Of a DNA stretch of 52,092 bases, positions 1 through 8,964 are shown in pieces. The notes beneath the pieces are model-generated. The model was not told the DNA's origin, ran no database searches, and saw only the letters and a program-made list of their open reading frames with translations. Positions within the stretch are counted from its first letter, which is position 1, and every line of letters begins with the position of its first letter. The position numbers and the translations under genes were made by a program. Source of the stretch: Metabacillus arenae (GTDB lineage: Bacteria > Bacillota > Bacilli > Bacillales > Bacillaceae); assembly GCF_014773385.1 (NCBI RefSeq), contig NZ_JACXAI010000041.1:1-52092 (forward strand). The letters run 5' to 3'.

Positions 1-23
1 AACTTCTGTCCTTTTTTCGCCAT
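1..23 (-). CDS. IS3-family transposase OrfA, first 7 codons only (runs off window)
   Basis: The minus strand from position 23 reads ATG followed by codons for MAKKGQK. This matches the usual N-terminus of IS3-family (IS150 group) OrfA helix-turn-helix proteins. A Shine-Dalgarno AAGGGGTG sits 7 bases upstream. Only the first residues are in the window, so the identification rests on this short motif, the ribosome site and the adjacent TG...-type inverted-repeat end near position 90. Confidence 0.5.
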
Positions 24-93
24 AAAAAATCACCCCTTAATTCAATATTGCCAAACTGTGGGTTTTTCAACATCTACTTTAAGGGGTGCAGTC
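1..93 (-). mobile_element. End of an IS3-type insertion sequence
   Basis: Read on the minus strand, the segment begins near position 90 with TGCACCCCTTAAAGT, which resembles IS150-group terminal repeats, and leads into the OrfA start at 23. A 10-base perfect inverted repeat (31-40 with 79-88) pairs the terminal repeat with the OrfA Shine-Dalgarno. The other end of the element and any target duplication lie outside the window. Confidence 0.5.
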
Positions 94-114
94 TATATCA
101 GGTTCCCATTCAGT

Positions 115-181
115 AAAAAAACCCCTTAGTTCTCCTCATAAATTGATGAGAAGTTAAGAAGTCACTTTGTGATTAAGGGGC
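115..181 (-). terminator. Terminator after the 195-1790 gene
   Basis: On the minus strand CCCCTTA (174-180) pairs with TAAGGGG (122-128), enclosing a smaller CTCAT/ATGAG hairpin, and is followed by seven T residues (115-121). It would end transcription of the membrane-protein gene before the insertion sequence. Confidence 0.7.
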
Positions 182-194
182 TAAGACTATACCT

Positions 195-1790
195 TTACAT
201 TTTAGAATATTGTAAATCAATAACATTTTTCAAATCTTCATTAAACTGTTCTTTATTAAAAACTTTATTAAAAAATAAATTTATCGTACCCATTATACTT
301 AATTCATAGTTTCCACGATTAATATGAACTGTATATTGCGGCTCTGTAAGAGTATAGCCCCCAACATTAACAAACTCATACTTAAAGATACTTCGAAAGC
401 TTCGCGATTTTAAACTTTGTGGATCACTTACTCCTATTCTGGTTTCTTCATGAAATGTTTTTTCAAATAGCCCTGTATATTCATAAAAACGATAGTTTCT
501 ATTAAGTGTATTTAAATAAGCAGTATTATCATCAAAAACAAATGTCGTATTATTTTGAATAATAGAACTATCCTTAAAATTCTCCATTATGGATAACTGC
601 TTCATCCAATCTCTATGATAATCGAAATAAATACTAATATTTGAAGTGATAAAAAGCGCTAAAAATAGGGTAAAAATTATATTTCTAAAATTATTTCCAA
701 GGTTAAGGAGATAAGCTATAAGCCTAACTAAAAAATATGTGATAAAACTTGCACCTAAAGGTACTAATAGTTGCTGCCTGCTATTCCAATTCTCGGGACT
801 AGGTGTTTTTCCAACAGCTGCATAGGCAAATACCCCAAGCACAAAGAAAACAAAGCCTAATAGAAAGAAAATGACATCAACTTTCACGTTTATTTTTTCC
901 TTAAAAACGTTCAAGCTTTTTTTAAAAACAAAGAATAATACCAGCCAAATAATGGAGAAGAATATTCCCCATAGGACTGATTTTGGGATTGATATTAAAA
1001 TTGGTTCAATATAAGAGTACTTAAAAGCTCTTATTAGCTCGCTTGGCAGGTTCATAAAATTTTCAAGTGATAATTCATTGTAATTAGCATAATGTCCTGT
1101 CGTTTTTATAAATACTTTTTTAATGATCCAATAGATGATAGGCAATAAAATAAAATCTATATATTTCAATACCGTGACTGAAGCTTGCCTTATATTTAAA
1201 ATGTTTACTTTTTCACAATGAAAAATATAAAAAACAATTGTTAAATAAATCACTAAGAATGATGGCGTAAAAAAAGAAAGAAAAAACAATGAAAGAGAGA
1301 TAATTCTAGTAATAATCCTTTTATTACTAAGGTATTTCATCAGCAGGAGAAAGCCAAAAAAGAAAAAGAAATAGTTCATGGCATGATTTGCATTTACAAT
1401 GCTGACTCTTGCAAAATTCACAGGGAAAAGCATGAAAATTAATACAATGAATAATCTAGACCAGCTATCTATCTCTTTAATCTTTTTTAAAACAAAGTAT
1501 AGAAAAATTGCAGAAAATAAATAACTTAAAAATGTAATAATCCTAAGTGCCGTAACCTCATTGCCAAATAAACTGTTTAGTGCTTTTAACAACCATAGAA
1601 AGGTTAAATATCCATTCTCTCCAAATTGTTGCTCTAGTCCTTTATTTTCTACATTATGTACAGTCCAATCGTCCCAAAACAACCCATTATTCGTAACTAA
1701 CAAACCGAATGTGATAGAGTACAAAGACAAAATGATTAATAAACTCTTATTTTCTATCGTTTTTATGAATTCTTGCAACTTTTGACTCAC
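195..1790 (-). CDS. Polytopic membrane protein, putative GT-C-type glycosyltransferase
   Basis: This 531-residue protein has about ten to twelve hydrophobic segments filling residues 15-400 and a soluble C-terminal tail of about 130 residues. The first loop carries an acidic FWDDW motif at residues 38-42, which recalls the catalytic aspartates in the first extracytoplasmic loop of GT-C (polyprenyl-phosphate sugar-dependent) enzymes. It starts with GTG behind GGGAG. It is the last gene of the polysaccharide locus and sits next to an IS end. I infer a role in modifying the exported glycan (side-branch addition). No specific family is certain, and a polymerase-like function is possible. Confidence 0.6.
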   Translation of the reverse strand: MSQKLQEFIKTIENKSLLIILSLYSITFGLLVTNNGLFWDDWTVHNVENKGLEQQFGENGYLTFLWLLKALNSLFGNEVTALRIITFLSYLFSAIFLYFVLKKIKEIDSWSRLFIVLIFMLFPVNFARVSIVNANHAMNYFFFFFGFLLLMKYLSNKRIITRIISLSLFFLSFFTPSFLVIYLTIVFYIFHCEKVNILNIRQASVTVLKYIDFILLPIIYWIIKKVFIKTTGHYANYNELSLENFMNLPSELIRAFKYSYIEPILISIPKSVLWGIFFSIIWLVLFFVFKKSLNVFKEKINVKVDVIFFLLGFVFFVLGVFAYAAVGKTPSPENWNSRQQLLVPLGASFITYFLVRLIAYLLNLGNNFRNIIFTLFLALFITSNISIYFDYHRDWMKQLSIMENFKDSSIIQNNTTFVFDDNTAYLNTLNRNYRFYEYTGLFEKTFHEETRIGVSDPQSLKSRSFRSIFKYEFVNVGGYTLTEPQYTVHINRGNYELSIMGTINLFFNKVFNKEQFNEDLKNVIDLQYSKM

Positions 1791-2382
1791 GACAAAAATC
1801 TCCCTCTAAATAATAATCAAGAATTTAATTTTATACCAAATTTTCCATTTTGACTATAATTTATTTCTAATTTCTTGAAGATTTTTTACCATTTATTTTC
1901 CTGTTAAACGTACAACGTTTCCAATAAACTAACTCACAACTGCCTTAATAGTTTTCCAGTCTTTTCTCCATTGATTAAATTCATTCGAGACGTTCGAACT
2001 AAAAAAACTCCATCCAGTCCATGAACAACCTAGGTTGTGGACAAGAATTGACTACTTTCACCTTGTGTTGAGGAAAAACTACACCTTATAGGTTAGAGGC
2101 TGGTTTTGGGAAGATTATTTGTCCCGCTCTTACGGAGTTATTTTTCACCAATACTGATAAAATGTTCTTTTATTTTCATGGGAGTAAAATCTTATGGCTT
2201 TGTGGAGGATACGTGGGGAAATGGACAAGGTAAAGGAGTACGACTTAAAGCGTCCCTAAATTTGCGTCGGTGTGACCCATATCCTGCTGGTCTCATCTAA
2301 CCCTCAGGGGAATAAAGAACCCCCATTGATGATAGAGGATTCATCTTATTCTTATTGAAAAAGGGATTTTTTCATTGAATAT
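1791..2382. other. 592-base gene-free stretch
   Basis: I find no convincing gene. The plus-strand 64-codon open frame at 2106-2300 has no recognisable family and no ribosome site. The stretch is less AT-rich than the surrounding intergenic DNA and contains a 14-base perfect palindrome ACAACCTAGGTTGT (2025-2038). It could be the decayed remnant of a mobile element. It must also hold the promoter of the 195-1790 gene if that gene is not read through from the epimerase. Confidence 0.4.
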
Positions 2383-3294
2383 TTATTCCCTCATCTCTCC
2401 TATCATTTTTTCTATTGCATTTTTCACAGTATAAATTGGATTCCAGCCGGTTGCATCTATAAATTTCTGATTTTCCAAGCTGCTTCTGTAGATGTCTCCT
2501 TTTCTTGCCGGAAGATATTTCGGGGTTACTGCTGGCAAATTCATGGCTGTTGAGATCATACGAAACACTTCGTTTATATTTGTTTCCGTATTAGTAGATA
2601 AATTATAAATTCCACTTTCAGCAGCTATGGAATAGGTCAGGGCCCTGGCAACATCTTCAACATAGATAAAATCTCTTGTTTGATCTCCATCTCCATAAAT
2701 AAATGGTGACTCATTTTTTGTTAGCTGATCAGCAAATATTTTTATTACTCCCCCTTCACCCTCCTCGGATTGTTTTGGACCAAAAACATTTGCAAATCTT
2801 AGAATCACATAGTCGATCATGTTCTCTTGGCAAAGGGTTTTTACATAATGCTCACCAGCCATTTTGGATATCCCATATGGGGAATCTGGGTTCAATTCCT
2901 GCTCTTCCCGAATCGGAACATTAACTGTATTTCCATAAACCGCAGCTGAAGAAGCAAAAATAAACTTTTTCACTCCATTATTCTTAGCAAACTCCAGTAA
3001 ATTTAATGTACCTTCAATATTCACCTTCATATCCTCTATTGGATTTTCAACTGATAAAGGGACACTTATTTGCGCTGCAAGGTGGATGATAATATCGATT
3101 TGATAAGGCTCGAGCATCTTTAGTGAATGCCGATCTAAGAGATCACCTTTCAAAAATACATCCTCTTGGTTAATATTCATTTCATTGCCTGTAGATAAAT
3201 TATCAAGAATATATAGAGTATGTCCTTCCTTATGGAAAAGATCTCTTACATATGTGCCAATAAAACCTGCTCCGCCTGTAATTAAAACATTCAT
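2383..3294 (-). CDS. NAD-dependent epimerase/dehydratase (UDP-glucose 4-epimerase type)
   Basis: This 303-residue protein is an extended short-chain dehydrogenase. It has the N-terminal Rossmann motif TGGAGFIG at about residues 6-13, and the catalytic YxxxK appears as YGISK near residue 140, preceded by the catalytic-site serine run ASSAAVYG. The usual reaction of the closest family (GalE, WbpP, RfbB-like) is epimerisation or dehydration of an NDP-sugar bound through NAD+. The length is normal for GalE-type bacterial enzymes. It is the penultimate gene of the locus, separated from the Wzz-like gene by 177 bases. I infer that it supplies a C4 epimer (UDP-Gal or UDP-GalNAc) to the glycosyltransferases. 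The exact substrate cannot be read from sequence. Confidence 0.85.
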   Translation of the reverse strand: MNVLITGGAGFIGTYVRDLFHKEGHTLYILDNLSTGNEMNINQEDVFLKGDLLDRHSLKMLEPYQIDIIIHLAAQISVPLSVENPIEDMKVNIEGTLNLLEFAKNNGVKKFIFASSAAVYGNTVNVPIREEQELNPDSPYGISKMAGEHYVKTLCQENMIDYVILRFANVFGPKQSEEGEGGVIKIFADQLTKNESPFIYGDGDQTRDFIYVEDVARALTYSIAAESGIYNLSTNTETNINEVFRMISTAMNLPAVTPKYLPARKGDIYRSSLENQKFIDATGWNPIYTVKNAIEKMIGEMRE

Positions 3295-3471
3295 TATGAT
3301 CCAACCTTTATATTAAGTAATATACTTTTAACCTTTATTATATATCGTTACTATATAAGCAAACAATGCTGCACTCAAGCTATCCTTTTATGAAAGGGTT
3401 TGATAATGACAGCTCAGGAGGAGAGGGCATGACATCATCATTCACCTTCAAAGCTGTCAGAACCCCTGTTT

Positions 3472-4131
3472 TCACTTCCTCATTACTTCTGGTAATACGA
3501 CAAAAAGTGAACTTACCATTAAACCAATAATGACACCAAAGACTGCTCTTTTTGCTGGATTTTGATAGGAAGAAGTTGTATCGATTGGGTTCAAAATATA
3601 AGTTTCTTGAATATCAATATTTTCATTTTTTAATTTGGTCAATAATTCTGCTTTTGCTACTTTTTCATATTCCGTTTCAATTTTTGCAACTTCCTTAAGA
3701 TCTTCTTCATACAATTTTTCCTTAGCTTCAAAAACATCGTTGCTTTCTTCTAAAAAAGTTGAAATTACACCATCTAAAACCTTTTCTGCAGTTTCTTGAT
3801 TTTGTCCTTTATATGATAAAGTGATAATTTTGTTATTATCCACTTCATATAAAAGATTTGATTGAATTTCCTCTACCCCAGCCTCCAGGTTATGTTCATT
3901 TATAACGTTACCTAAATATGTATCAGAAGTCATTATTTCTTTAAGAAGTTCTGGATTTGTTAACCGGTCATTCTGAAAGTTTCCTAATTCCAGTTTTGCT
4001 TCAGCTGTATACGTCGTCGGTCTCTGCAATTCAAAGAAAAAGGCAATTGAACCTGTTAACACAGGAAGGATTACTAAAAATACAAGCAGCTTTTTAGTTC
4101 TCTCTAACATTCGATTAAAAATCTCTTTCAT
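3472..4131 (-). CDS. Wzz-like polysaccharide chain-length / export modulator
   Basis: This 219-residue protein has the polysaccharide co-polymerase layout. A short cytoplasmic N-terminus leads to a membrane helix (about 14-32), a large external domain with a coiled-coil stretch rich in Glu and Lys (about 125-175), and a second helix (about 193-213) preceded by an NPAKRAVFG motif typical of the Wzz/YveK family. It lacks a fused tyrosine kinase domain, and no separate kinase or phosphatase is seen nearby, unlike the B. subtilis epsAB pair. It starts 2 bases after the Wzy-like stop, so the two are probably translationally coupled. The expected role is setting polymer length together with the Wzy-type polymerase. 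Confidence 0.8.
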   Translation of the reverse strand: MKEIFNRMLERTKKLLVFLVILPVLTGSIAFFFELQRPTTYTAEAKLELGNFQNDRLTNPELLKEIMTSDTYLGNVINEHNLEAGVEEIQSNLLYEVDNNKIITLSYKGQNQETAEKVLDGVISTFLEESNDVFEAKEKLYEEDLKEVAKIETEYEKVAKAELLTKLKNENIDIQETYILNPIDTTSSYQNPAKRAVFGVIIGLMVSSLFVVLPEVMRK

Positions 4132-4133
4132 GC

Positions 4134-5591
4134 TTAGGTCACCTCTTGTTTTACCCTGCTTTTTTTATAAAACTGTACTACCCCAATTAGAAATGCAACA
4201 AAAATCCAGTTATAAGTTAGAGCCATAAATGAGTTGGGACTTATTGAGGCGAAAAGAAAAACAATTAATCCGCATAACAAAGCTTCCGTAATCATTTTTA
4301 GCTGCCAATCAGATTCTCTCATATTATAGCGAAATAGCTTAACAAACAAATAAACAAGCATGATCACATATAAGAAAAAAATGAACATTCCATAGTTTAC
4401 GAAAATCTCTGCCCACCAATTATGCACATTGTAATCACCATGTGTATCATATATTTGATTATTCTCTATGTAAAACTCGGCATTTCCTGAACCAACTCCG
4501 AAGCCAAAGCTGTCTTCAATATAGACTATAATATTCTTTAATAGATTGGTTCGAATATCAACAGATCTGCTTGCCTCGTTTGGTACAAATAAAGAAACAA
4601 CTTGAACCGCTACTGACTGTACAATAGGGATAATTCTGTTTGAGAAAAACAGAATGATAGGGACAACTGCTAAAGACCCTAAAATTGTAAGCTTAACTCT
4701 AAGCTTGAGGTTTATCATAAATAAATACCAGAAGGCAAAGCCAATAGCAACAGAAATATAGTTAGCTCTTGATTCTGTTAAGACAATTAACAAGAGACTG
4801 CATAAAATGCCTATCACCCCAAAAAATTTTAAAATTTTATAAGGATGGTTATGGCAAAGAGATACTAAAAAGAAAATTGCAATAGCTAAAAAGCTTGCAA
4901 AGTCATTCTCATTTACAAATACTGCTGTTGGAATATCCTGCTGGTAGCTGTATGCATAATTTATTCTTGAAATAGGCAAATGTTTTTCCAAGAAATGATT
5001 GAGAAAACCTAATCCTATTAAAGCAAAGGTCATGATGATCCAAATAAAAAAGAATTCTACATAATTTCTTTTCTCATTATAAATGGAAACCACATAGTAA
5101 GTGAAAGAAATTCCTACCACTAAGTAGGTGATATCCTTTACTCCTTCAGACAATGAAGCAGACCAGGATAACGACACTAAGGAATATAAAAACCATAAAA
5201 AGAAGAAAGCAATAATTGGCTTTACCTTTATATCCTTCCACCAAAGTATATCCCTTTTCAGCCATTGAATAAGATAAACAAGTGTTAGTATCAATAAAAA
5301 TAGTCGATATGGAAATAAACTAAATCCCGGAAGAACGGCTAAAGTAATACCCCCACTTAAGAAAGCGGTAGATAATAATAAACTTAGAAGAATTTTTCGA
5401 ATAGAAGATTTTATCCAAAAAAACTTAATATATTTAATTATTATCAAAATACCAGTGCTAATTATAATAATACCTGCAGCTGCCAGAAGCGGAAATTCAC
5501 TTAAATATCTTAAATATAAAAACAAAATAAAGCTCAATAAGACTCCCGCAATTAATTGAGTCATTTTATTATGTAAGAAAAGTTTAATCAT
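4134..5591 (-). CDS. O-antigen polymerase/ligase-like membrane protein (Wzy type)
   Basis: I place the start at the ATG at 5591, which has AGAGGTG 8 bases upstream. A longer reading to 5708 would run through a GC-rich hairpin and is unlikely. The 485-residue product has about ten to twelve membrane helices and, before the last few, a large external loop containing VHNWWAEIFVNYG. That is the Wzy_C/O-antigen ligase signature in which the histidine is followed by the WAEIFVNYG-like motif. Proteins of this class join lipid-linked repeat units outside the membrane. Its coupling to the Wzz-like gene and the presence of a flippase in the same locus support a Wzx/Wzy-dependent pathway. Confidence 0.8.
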   Translation of the reverse strand: MIKLFLHNKMTQLIAGVLLSFILFLYLRYLSEFPLLAAAGIIIISTGILIIIKYIKFFWIKSSIRKILLSLLLSTAFLSGGITLAVLPGFSLFPYRLFLLILTLVYLIQWLKRDILWWKDIKVKPIIAFFFLWFLYSLVSLSWSASLSEGVKDITYLVVGISFTYYVVSIYNEKRNYVEFFFIWIIMTFALIGLGFLNHFLEKHLPISRINYAYSYQQDIPTAVFVNENDFASFLAIAIFFLVSLCHNHPYKILKFFGVIGILCSLLLIVLTESRANYISVAIGFAFWYLFMINLKLRVKLTILGSLAVVPIILFFSNRIIPIVQSVAVQVVSLFVPNEASRSVDIRTNLLKNIIVYIEDSFGFGVGSGNAEFYIENNQIYDTHGDYNVHNWWAEIFVNYGMFIFFLYVIMLVYLFVKLFRYNMRESDWQLKMITEALLCGLIVFLFASISPNSFMALTYNWIFVAFLIGVVQFYKKSRVKQEVT

Positions 5592-5849
5592 CTTAAGAAC
5601 ACCTCTGGGAGGATATTTACTTAAAGTATGAAGTAAATAATTTGTAGCTCCAGCAGCAGGGGTTTTATCCCCGCTGCTGGAAGCGAGAGCCCACAGAATG
5701 CAGGTCACATAGACGCTGCGACAGGAGGCGGCGTTTTTTAGTCTTCATTTTTTTCTGATCCTCAGAGGCTTTTATCCCCACCTATCTTCGTTGTTTCACC
5801 TGAAGATTGATTGAAAATCAGATAAATCTAACAGATCATGTCTTTATTT
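5592..5849 (+). other. Intergenic region with strong hairpin and plus-strand terminator
   Basis: A 12-pair stem with one bulged base pairs 5647-5660 with 5667-5678 (CCAGCAGC...GCTGCTGG around GGGG/CCCC). Downstream on the plus strand, ACGCTGC (5713-5719) pairs with GCGGCGT (5728-5734) and is followed by six T residues, the form of an intrinsic terminator. Both flanking genes are on the minus strand, so this may end an antisense or small plus-strand RNA. On the minus strand it is leader for the Wzy-like gene. Confidence 0.4.
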
Positions 5850-6563
5850 TTACTCTTGATTTCTTAATAACTGTGCTTCAGGTACATTTCTAAGCTTTTT
5901 AGCGGGAGAACCAACGACTAATTCTTCCTTGTTAACATCCTTAGTCACGACACTGCCTGCTCCTACAGCAGCATCCTCTGCTATCACTTTACCAGGCAGA
6001 ATAGTAGAATTCGCACCTATTCTTCCTCCGTCTTTTATTGTTATGCCTTTAAACTTATCATATCTTTCCTTCGATCTCGCCATATAGTTGTCATTTGTAG
6101 TAATGACACCTGGTGCTACAAATACATAATCACCAAGATTCGAATAGGCTGTAATATAGCAATTCGTCTCCAGCTTACACTTTTCGCCGATTTTACAGTC
6201 GTTTTCTACAGCAACTCCTCGTCCAACAATGGTTCGCATGCCGATTTCTACCCGTTCTCGAATTGTAGCCAGGTCTGCAACAAATACTTCTTCCCCTAGC
6301 TTCGCGTTCGCATAGATGATAGAAGAAGTACCGATCGTACAGCCAGCTCCAATGACTGCATGAGGTAATTTCTTAACCTCAGGTAAAATGGAGTTTTTTG
6401 CACGAGTTGGCTGCTTGCCAATGACTACTTGATCTTGAATGATAACATTATCACCGATGATCGTTCCTTCATAAATAATAACATTGTTCCCTAACGTAAC
6501 ATTTTCACCAAATGTTACATTATCCATGATGACGACATTTTCTCCGCTAGAAGCAGGGTTCAT
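5850..6563 (-). CDS. Left-handed beta-helix N-acetyltransferase, WbpD/WlbB-like
   Basis: The 237-residue protein is made almost entirely of imperfect hexapeptide repeats of the [LIV]-G-x(4) kind (VTFGENVTLGNN, VIIGDN, GAGCTIGTSS, RIGANSTILPG). It ends with the GSVVTKDV...VVGSPAKKLR signature of the LbH acetyltransferases. WbpD/WlbB-type enzymes use acetyl-CoA to acetylate the 3-amino group of UDP-GlcNAc(3NH2)A. The gene lies 17 bases after the aminotransferase, exactly the neighbour expected for that pathway. The N-terminus is longer than in simple xenobiotic acetyltransferases, fitting nucleotide-sugar enzymes. Another amino-sugar acetyltransferase remains possible, but the context is specific. 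Confidence 0.8.
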   Translation of the reverse strand: MNPASSGENVVIMDNVTFGENVTLGNNVIIYEGTIIGDNVIIQDQVVIGKQPTRAKNSILPEVKKLPHAVIGAGCTIGTSSIIYANAKLGEEVFVADLATIRERVEIGMRTIVGRGVAVENDCKIGEKCKLETNCYITAYSNLGDYVFVAPGVITTNDNYMARSKERYDKFKGITIKDGGRIGANSTILPGKVIAEDAAVGAGSVVTKDVNKEELVVGSPAKKLRNVPEAQLLRNQE

Positions 6564-6580
6564 GAGCTAACAGCCTTTCC

Positions 6581-7696
6581 TTAATTAGTTGAATAGAATT
6601 CTTTTATTTTAGAAACTACATATTCCTGCTGCTCTAATTTCAATTCAGGGAATATCGGGAGAGACAACACCTCTTCTGTAGCTTTTTCCGTTACAGGCAG
6701 ATCTCCTTCTTTATAGCCAAGCTCAGCAAATACTGGCTGCAGGTGAAGTGATTTAGGGTAGTAGATCATAGTGGCCACACCCTGATCCTTCAAAAAGGCT
6801 TGCAGCTCGTCTCTTTTCGGTACACGTATTGTGTACTGATGGAAAATATGGTAATTGTGTTCTTCTACAAACGGTGTTACAACTAAATCACCAAGCTGGT
6901 CTTTAATCAGCTTCGTATACGTCTCTGCACGGTCGATGCGTTGTTTGCTCCAATCATTTAAATAAGGGAACTTCACATTTAAAATAGCTGCCTGCAGTTC
7001 ATCTAAGCGGCTGTTGTAGCCCAGTATGTGATGAAAGTATTTTGGTTTGCTTCCGTGAACACGGATAACACTCATTGTCTCAGCAATTTCTGCGTTATTC
7101 GTAACGATCATTCCGCCGTCACCATATGCACCCAAGTTTTTTGTTGGAAAAAAGCTGTATGTTGCAGTCGTTCCTAATTCCCCTGCCTTTTTCCCCTTAT
7201 ATTCAGAACCGATAGCCTGGGCAGCATCTTCCACAATTGCGAGATTATGTTTATTAGCTATTTCTGCTATTTTATCCATGTCAGCCATTTGACCGTATAG
7301 GTGAACAGGTATAATGGCTTTCGTTTTAGGAGTAATCGCCGCTTCAATTTTTGATGGATCAAGATTATACGTTTTTTCTTCAATATCAACAAATACAGGA
7401 ACAGCTCCAATTCTAGCAACTGCACCTGCAGTAGCAAAGAAAGTGAAGGCTGGACAAATTACTTCGTCTCCTGGCTCTACTCCGCATGCAACAAGAGAAA
7501 TGTGGATGGCGTCACTGCCATTTCCTACTCCTACTCCATACTTGACATGGCTATATTCAGCAATAGATTTCTCAAGCCTCTTAACATTGTCACCTAAAAT
7601 AAATCTAGCGGATGACATTACTTCCTCCAAAGCTTGATTTATATCTGATTTTAAGGCTTGATACTGTTCAGTAAGATCCAACATAGGTACTTTCAC
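6581..7696 (-). CDS. DegT/DnrJ/EryC1/StrS aminotransferase, WbpE/WlbC-like
   Basis: This 371-residue PLP enzyme has the family features in order: NGSDAIHISL near 59-68, the EDAAQAIGSE segment (156-165) that positions the cofactor, and the lysine for the Schiff base, K186, in FFPTKNLGAYGDGG. The start is GTG and overlaps the stop of the upstream glycosyltransferase (GTGA), with AAGGGG 6 bases before it. WbpE/WlbC transfers an amino group from glutamate to the 3-keto carbon of UDP-GlcNAcA. With the dehydrogenase, the oxidoreductase and the acetyltransferase of this locus it would complete UDP-2,3-diacetamido-glucuronate. It could also serve another keto-sugar. Confidence 0.88.
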   Translation of the reverse strand: MKVPMLDLTEQYQALKSDINQALEEVMSSARFILGDNVKRLEKSIAEYSHVKYGVGVGNGSDAIHISLVACGVEPGDEVICPAFTFFATAGAVARIGAVPVFVDIEEKTYNLDPSKIEAAITPKTKAIIPVHLYGQMADMDKIAEIANKHNLAIVEDAAQAIGSEYKGKKAGELGTTATYSFFPTKNLGAYGDGGMIVTNNAEIAETMSVIRVHGSKPKYFHHILGYNSRLDELQAAILNVKFPYLNDWSKQRIDRAETYTKLIKDQLGDLVVTPFVEEHNYHIFHQYTIRVPKRDELQAFLKDQGVATMIYYPKSLHLQPVFAELGYKEGDLPVTEKATEEVLSLPIFPELKLEQQEYVVSKIKEFYSTN

Positions 7697-8934
7697 CTTA
7701 GATTCCCCTTTTCAACGAATTTTTGTAAGCTGCATACTGAGACAAATTTATCTGAAAGCTTTTCAATATTATGATTTTCCTGAAGATATTCAAAGCTTGA
7801 CTCTTTAATTGCCGACTTTTCTTCATCAGTCAAATTTAAAAGGCTGATTAAGCCTTCTGCGAATAAAGACGGATTTTCAGGCGGAACAGTTTGTCCAGCT
7901 TTTGCAAGGTCAACGATATTATTGGAAACATTTCCTGCAAATAAAATGGGTTTTCCTACTAGTAAATAATCATTTAATTTATTTAAACTAATCCCATATT
8001 TATAAAGTGCTGTATCAAGCATGGACACCATTACTACATCGGCTATCGATAAAGTGGCTAATACCTCATCTTTAGGCACACCTTCAAAAAAATAAACATT
8101 TTCATACTCTTTTGCAGCATTTATTAGATTTTCCCTTTCAGGTCCATCCCCTACAAAAACATAAGCCATATCGCTTGCGTTCATATACTTAGCACTTTCA
8201 ACAATCGTATATAGTGAATTCGCTATTCCATGAGATCCGACATACATCGCGATCTTCTTGTGTTTTCTCTTAATATTACTTATTTCATTTTCTAATGTAG
8301 AACGATTATTCAACTCTTCTATTTTATCTATATCAATACCATTGGGAATATAATAGATTTTATTTGGATCATTTCCTAAGCTCTCGATATATCCAGGAGC
8401 ACCAGGTAATGTAACAATAATTCGGTCCGCTTTTTTATAAACAAAACGTTCAATCATTCCAAACATGATTGCAGCAGGGTGCCTTTTACTTATTGCTCCA
8501 AAGTCGATTAAGGTTTTTGGCCAAAGATCGCGAATTTCAACAATGTAGGTTGCCTTTTTAATGCGGCTTAAAAAATAACCTGCTAAACATGCAAAAAGAT
8601 GAACAGATGAACCGACAACTACATCGGGTTTTTCTTTCTTTCTAAAACCTCTCCAAAGCGAGGTGAAAAAGTAGCTCAGCATATTAAATACTCTTTTTAC
8701 TCCATTTCCTTTATAAGGAAGCGTCCACACCCATTCAAACGTGACACCATTTACATCTTCACTATAATTTTTCTTGGCAGGATCCCGCCATTTAAATAAA
8801 TAGGCTAAAAAACTGCTTGCAAATATCGTGACTTCATGACCATTTTTTATCATATATTTTGACAAATCATAATGTCTTGTAATACCAATATCAGTAGGCT
8901 TTAATGCAACATGATTTAAAATCCAAATCTTCAA
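7693..8934 (-). CDS. GT4 glycosyltransferase, WbuB-like
   Basis: I place the start at TTG, position 8934. AAGGTGG lies 8 bases upstream and the protein then begins MKIWILNH, as in the WbuB group. The upstream in-frame GTG at 8946 has no ribosome site. The 413-residue GT-B fold shows EIRDLWPKTL in the N-terminal domain and IPNGID at the domain joint. In the C-terminal domain the usual EX7E acceptor motif is weak, as in WbuB, where a KLNDYLLVGKPI segment takes its place. Enzymes of this group add N-acetylated deoxy-sugars or related residues to lipid-linked precursors. Its 4-base overlap with the aminotransferase gene suggests it uses the sugar made by that pathway. Confidence 0.85.
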   Translation of the reverse strand: MKIWILNHVALKPTDIGITRHYDLSKYMIKNGHEVTIFASSFLAYLFKWRDPAKKNYSEDVNGVTFEWVWTLPYKGNGVKRVFNMLSYFFTSLWRGFRKKEKPDVVVGSSVHLFACLAGYFLSRIKKATYIVEIRDLWPKTLIDFGAISKRHPAAIMFGMIERFVYKKADRIIVTLPGAPGYIESLGNDPNKIYYIPNGIDIDKIEELNNRSTLENEISNIKRKHKKIAMYVGSHGIANSLYTIVESAKYMNASDMAYVFVGDGPERENLINAAKEYENVYFFEGVPKDEVLATLSIADVVMVSMLDTALYKYGISLNKLNDYLLVGKPILFAGNVSNNIVDLAKAGQTVPPENPSLFAEGLISLLNLTDEEKSAIKESSFEYLQENHNIEKLSDKFVSVCSLQKFVEKGNLR

Positions 8935-8964
8935 GGTTCCTACCACCTTATTAGATCAATTATA

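Noticed and set aside
3407-3460. TGACAGCT/AGCTGTCA inverted repeat downstream of the Wzz-like gene as a terminator
   Set aside because: Only 8 pairs, 37-base loop and no T run on either strand; not supported as a terminator.
5592-5708. 39-residue N-terminal extension of the Wzy-like protein
   Set aside because: It would be translated through a strong hairpin, lacks a ribosome site, and the ATG at 5591 has a good one.
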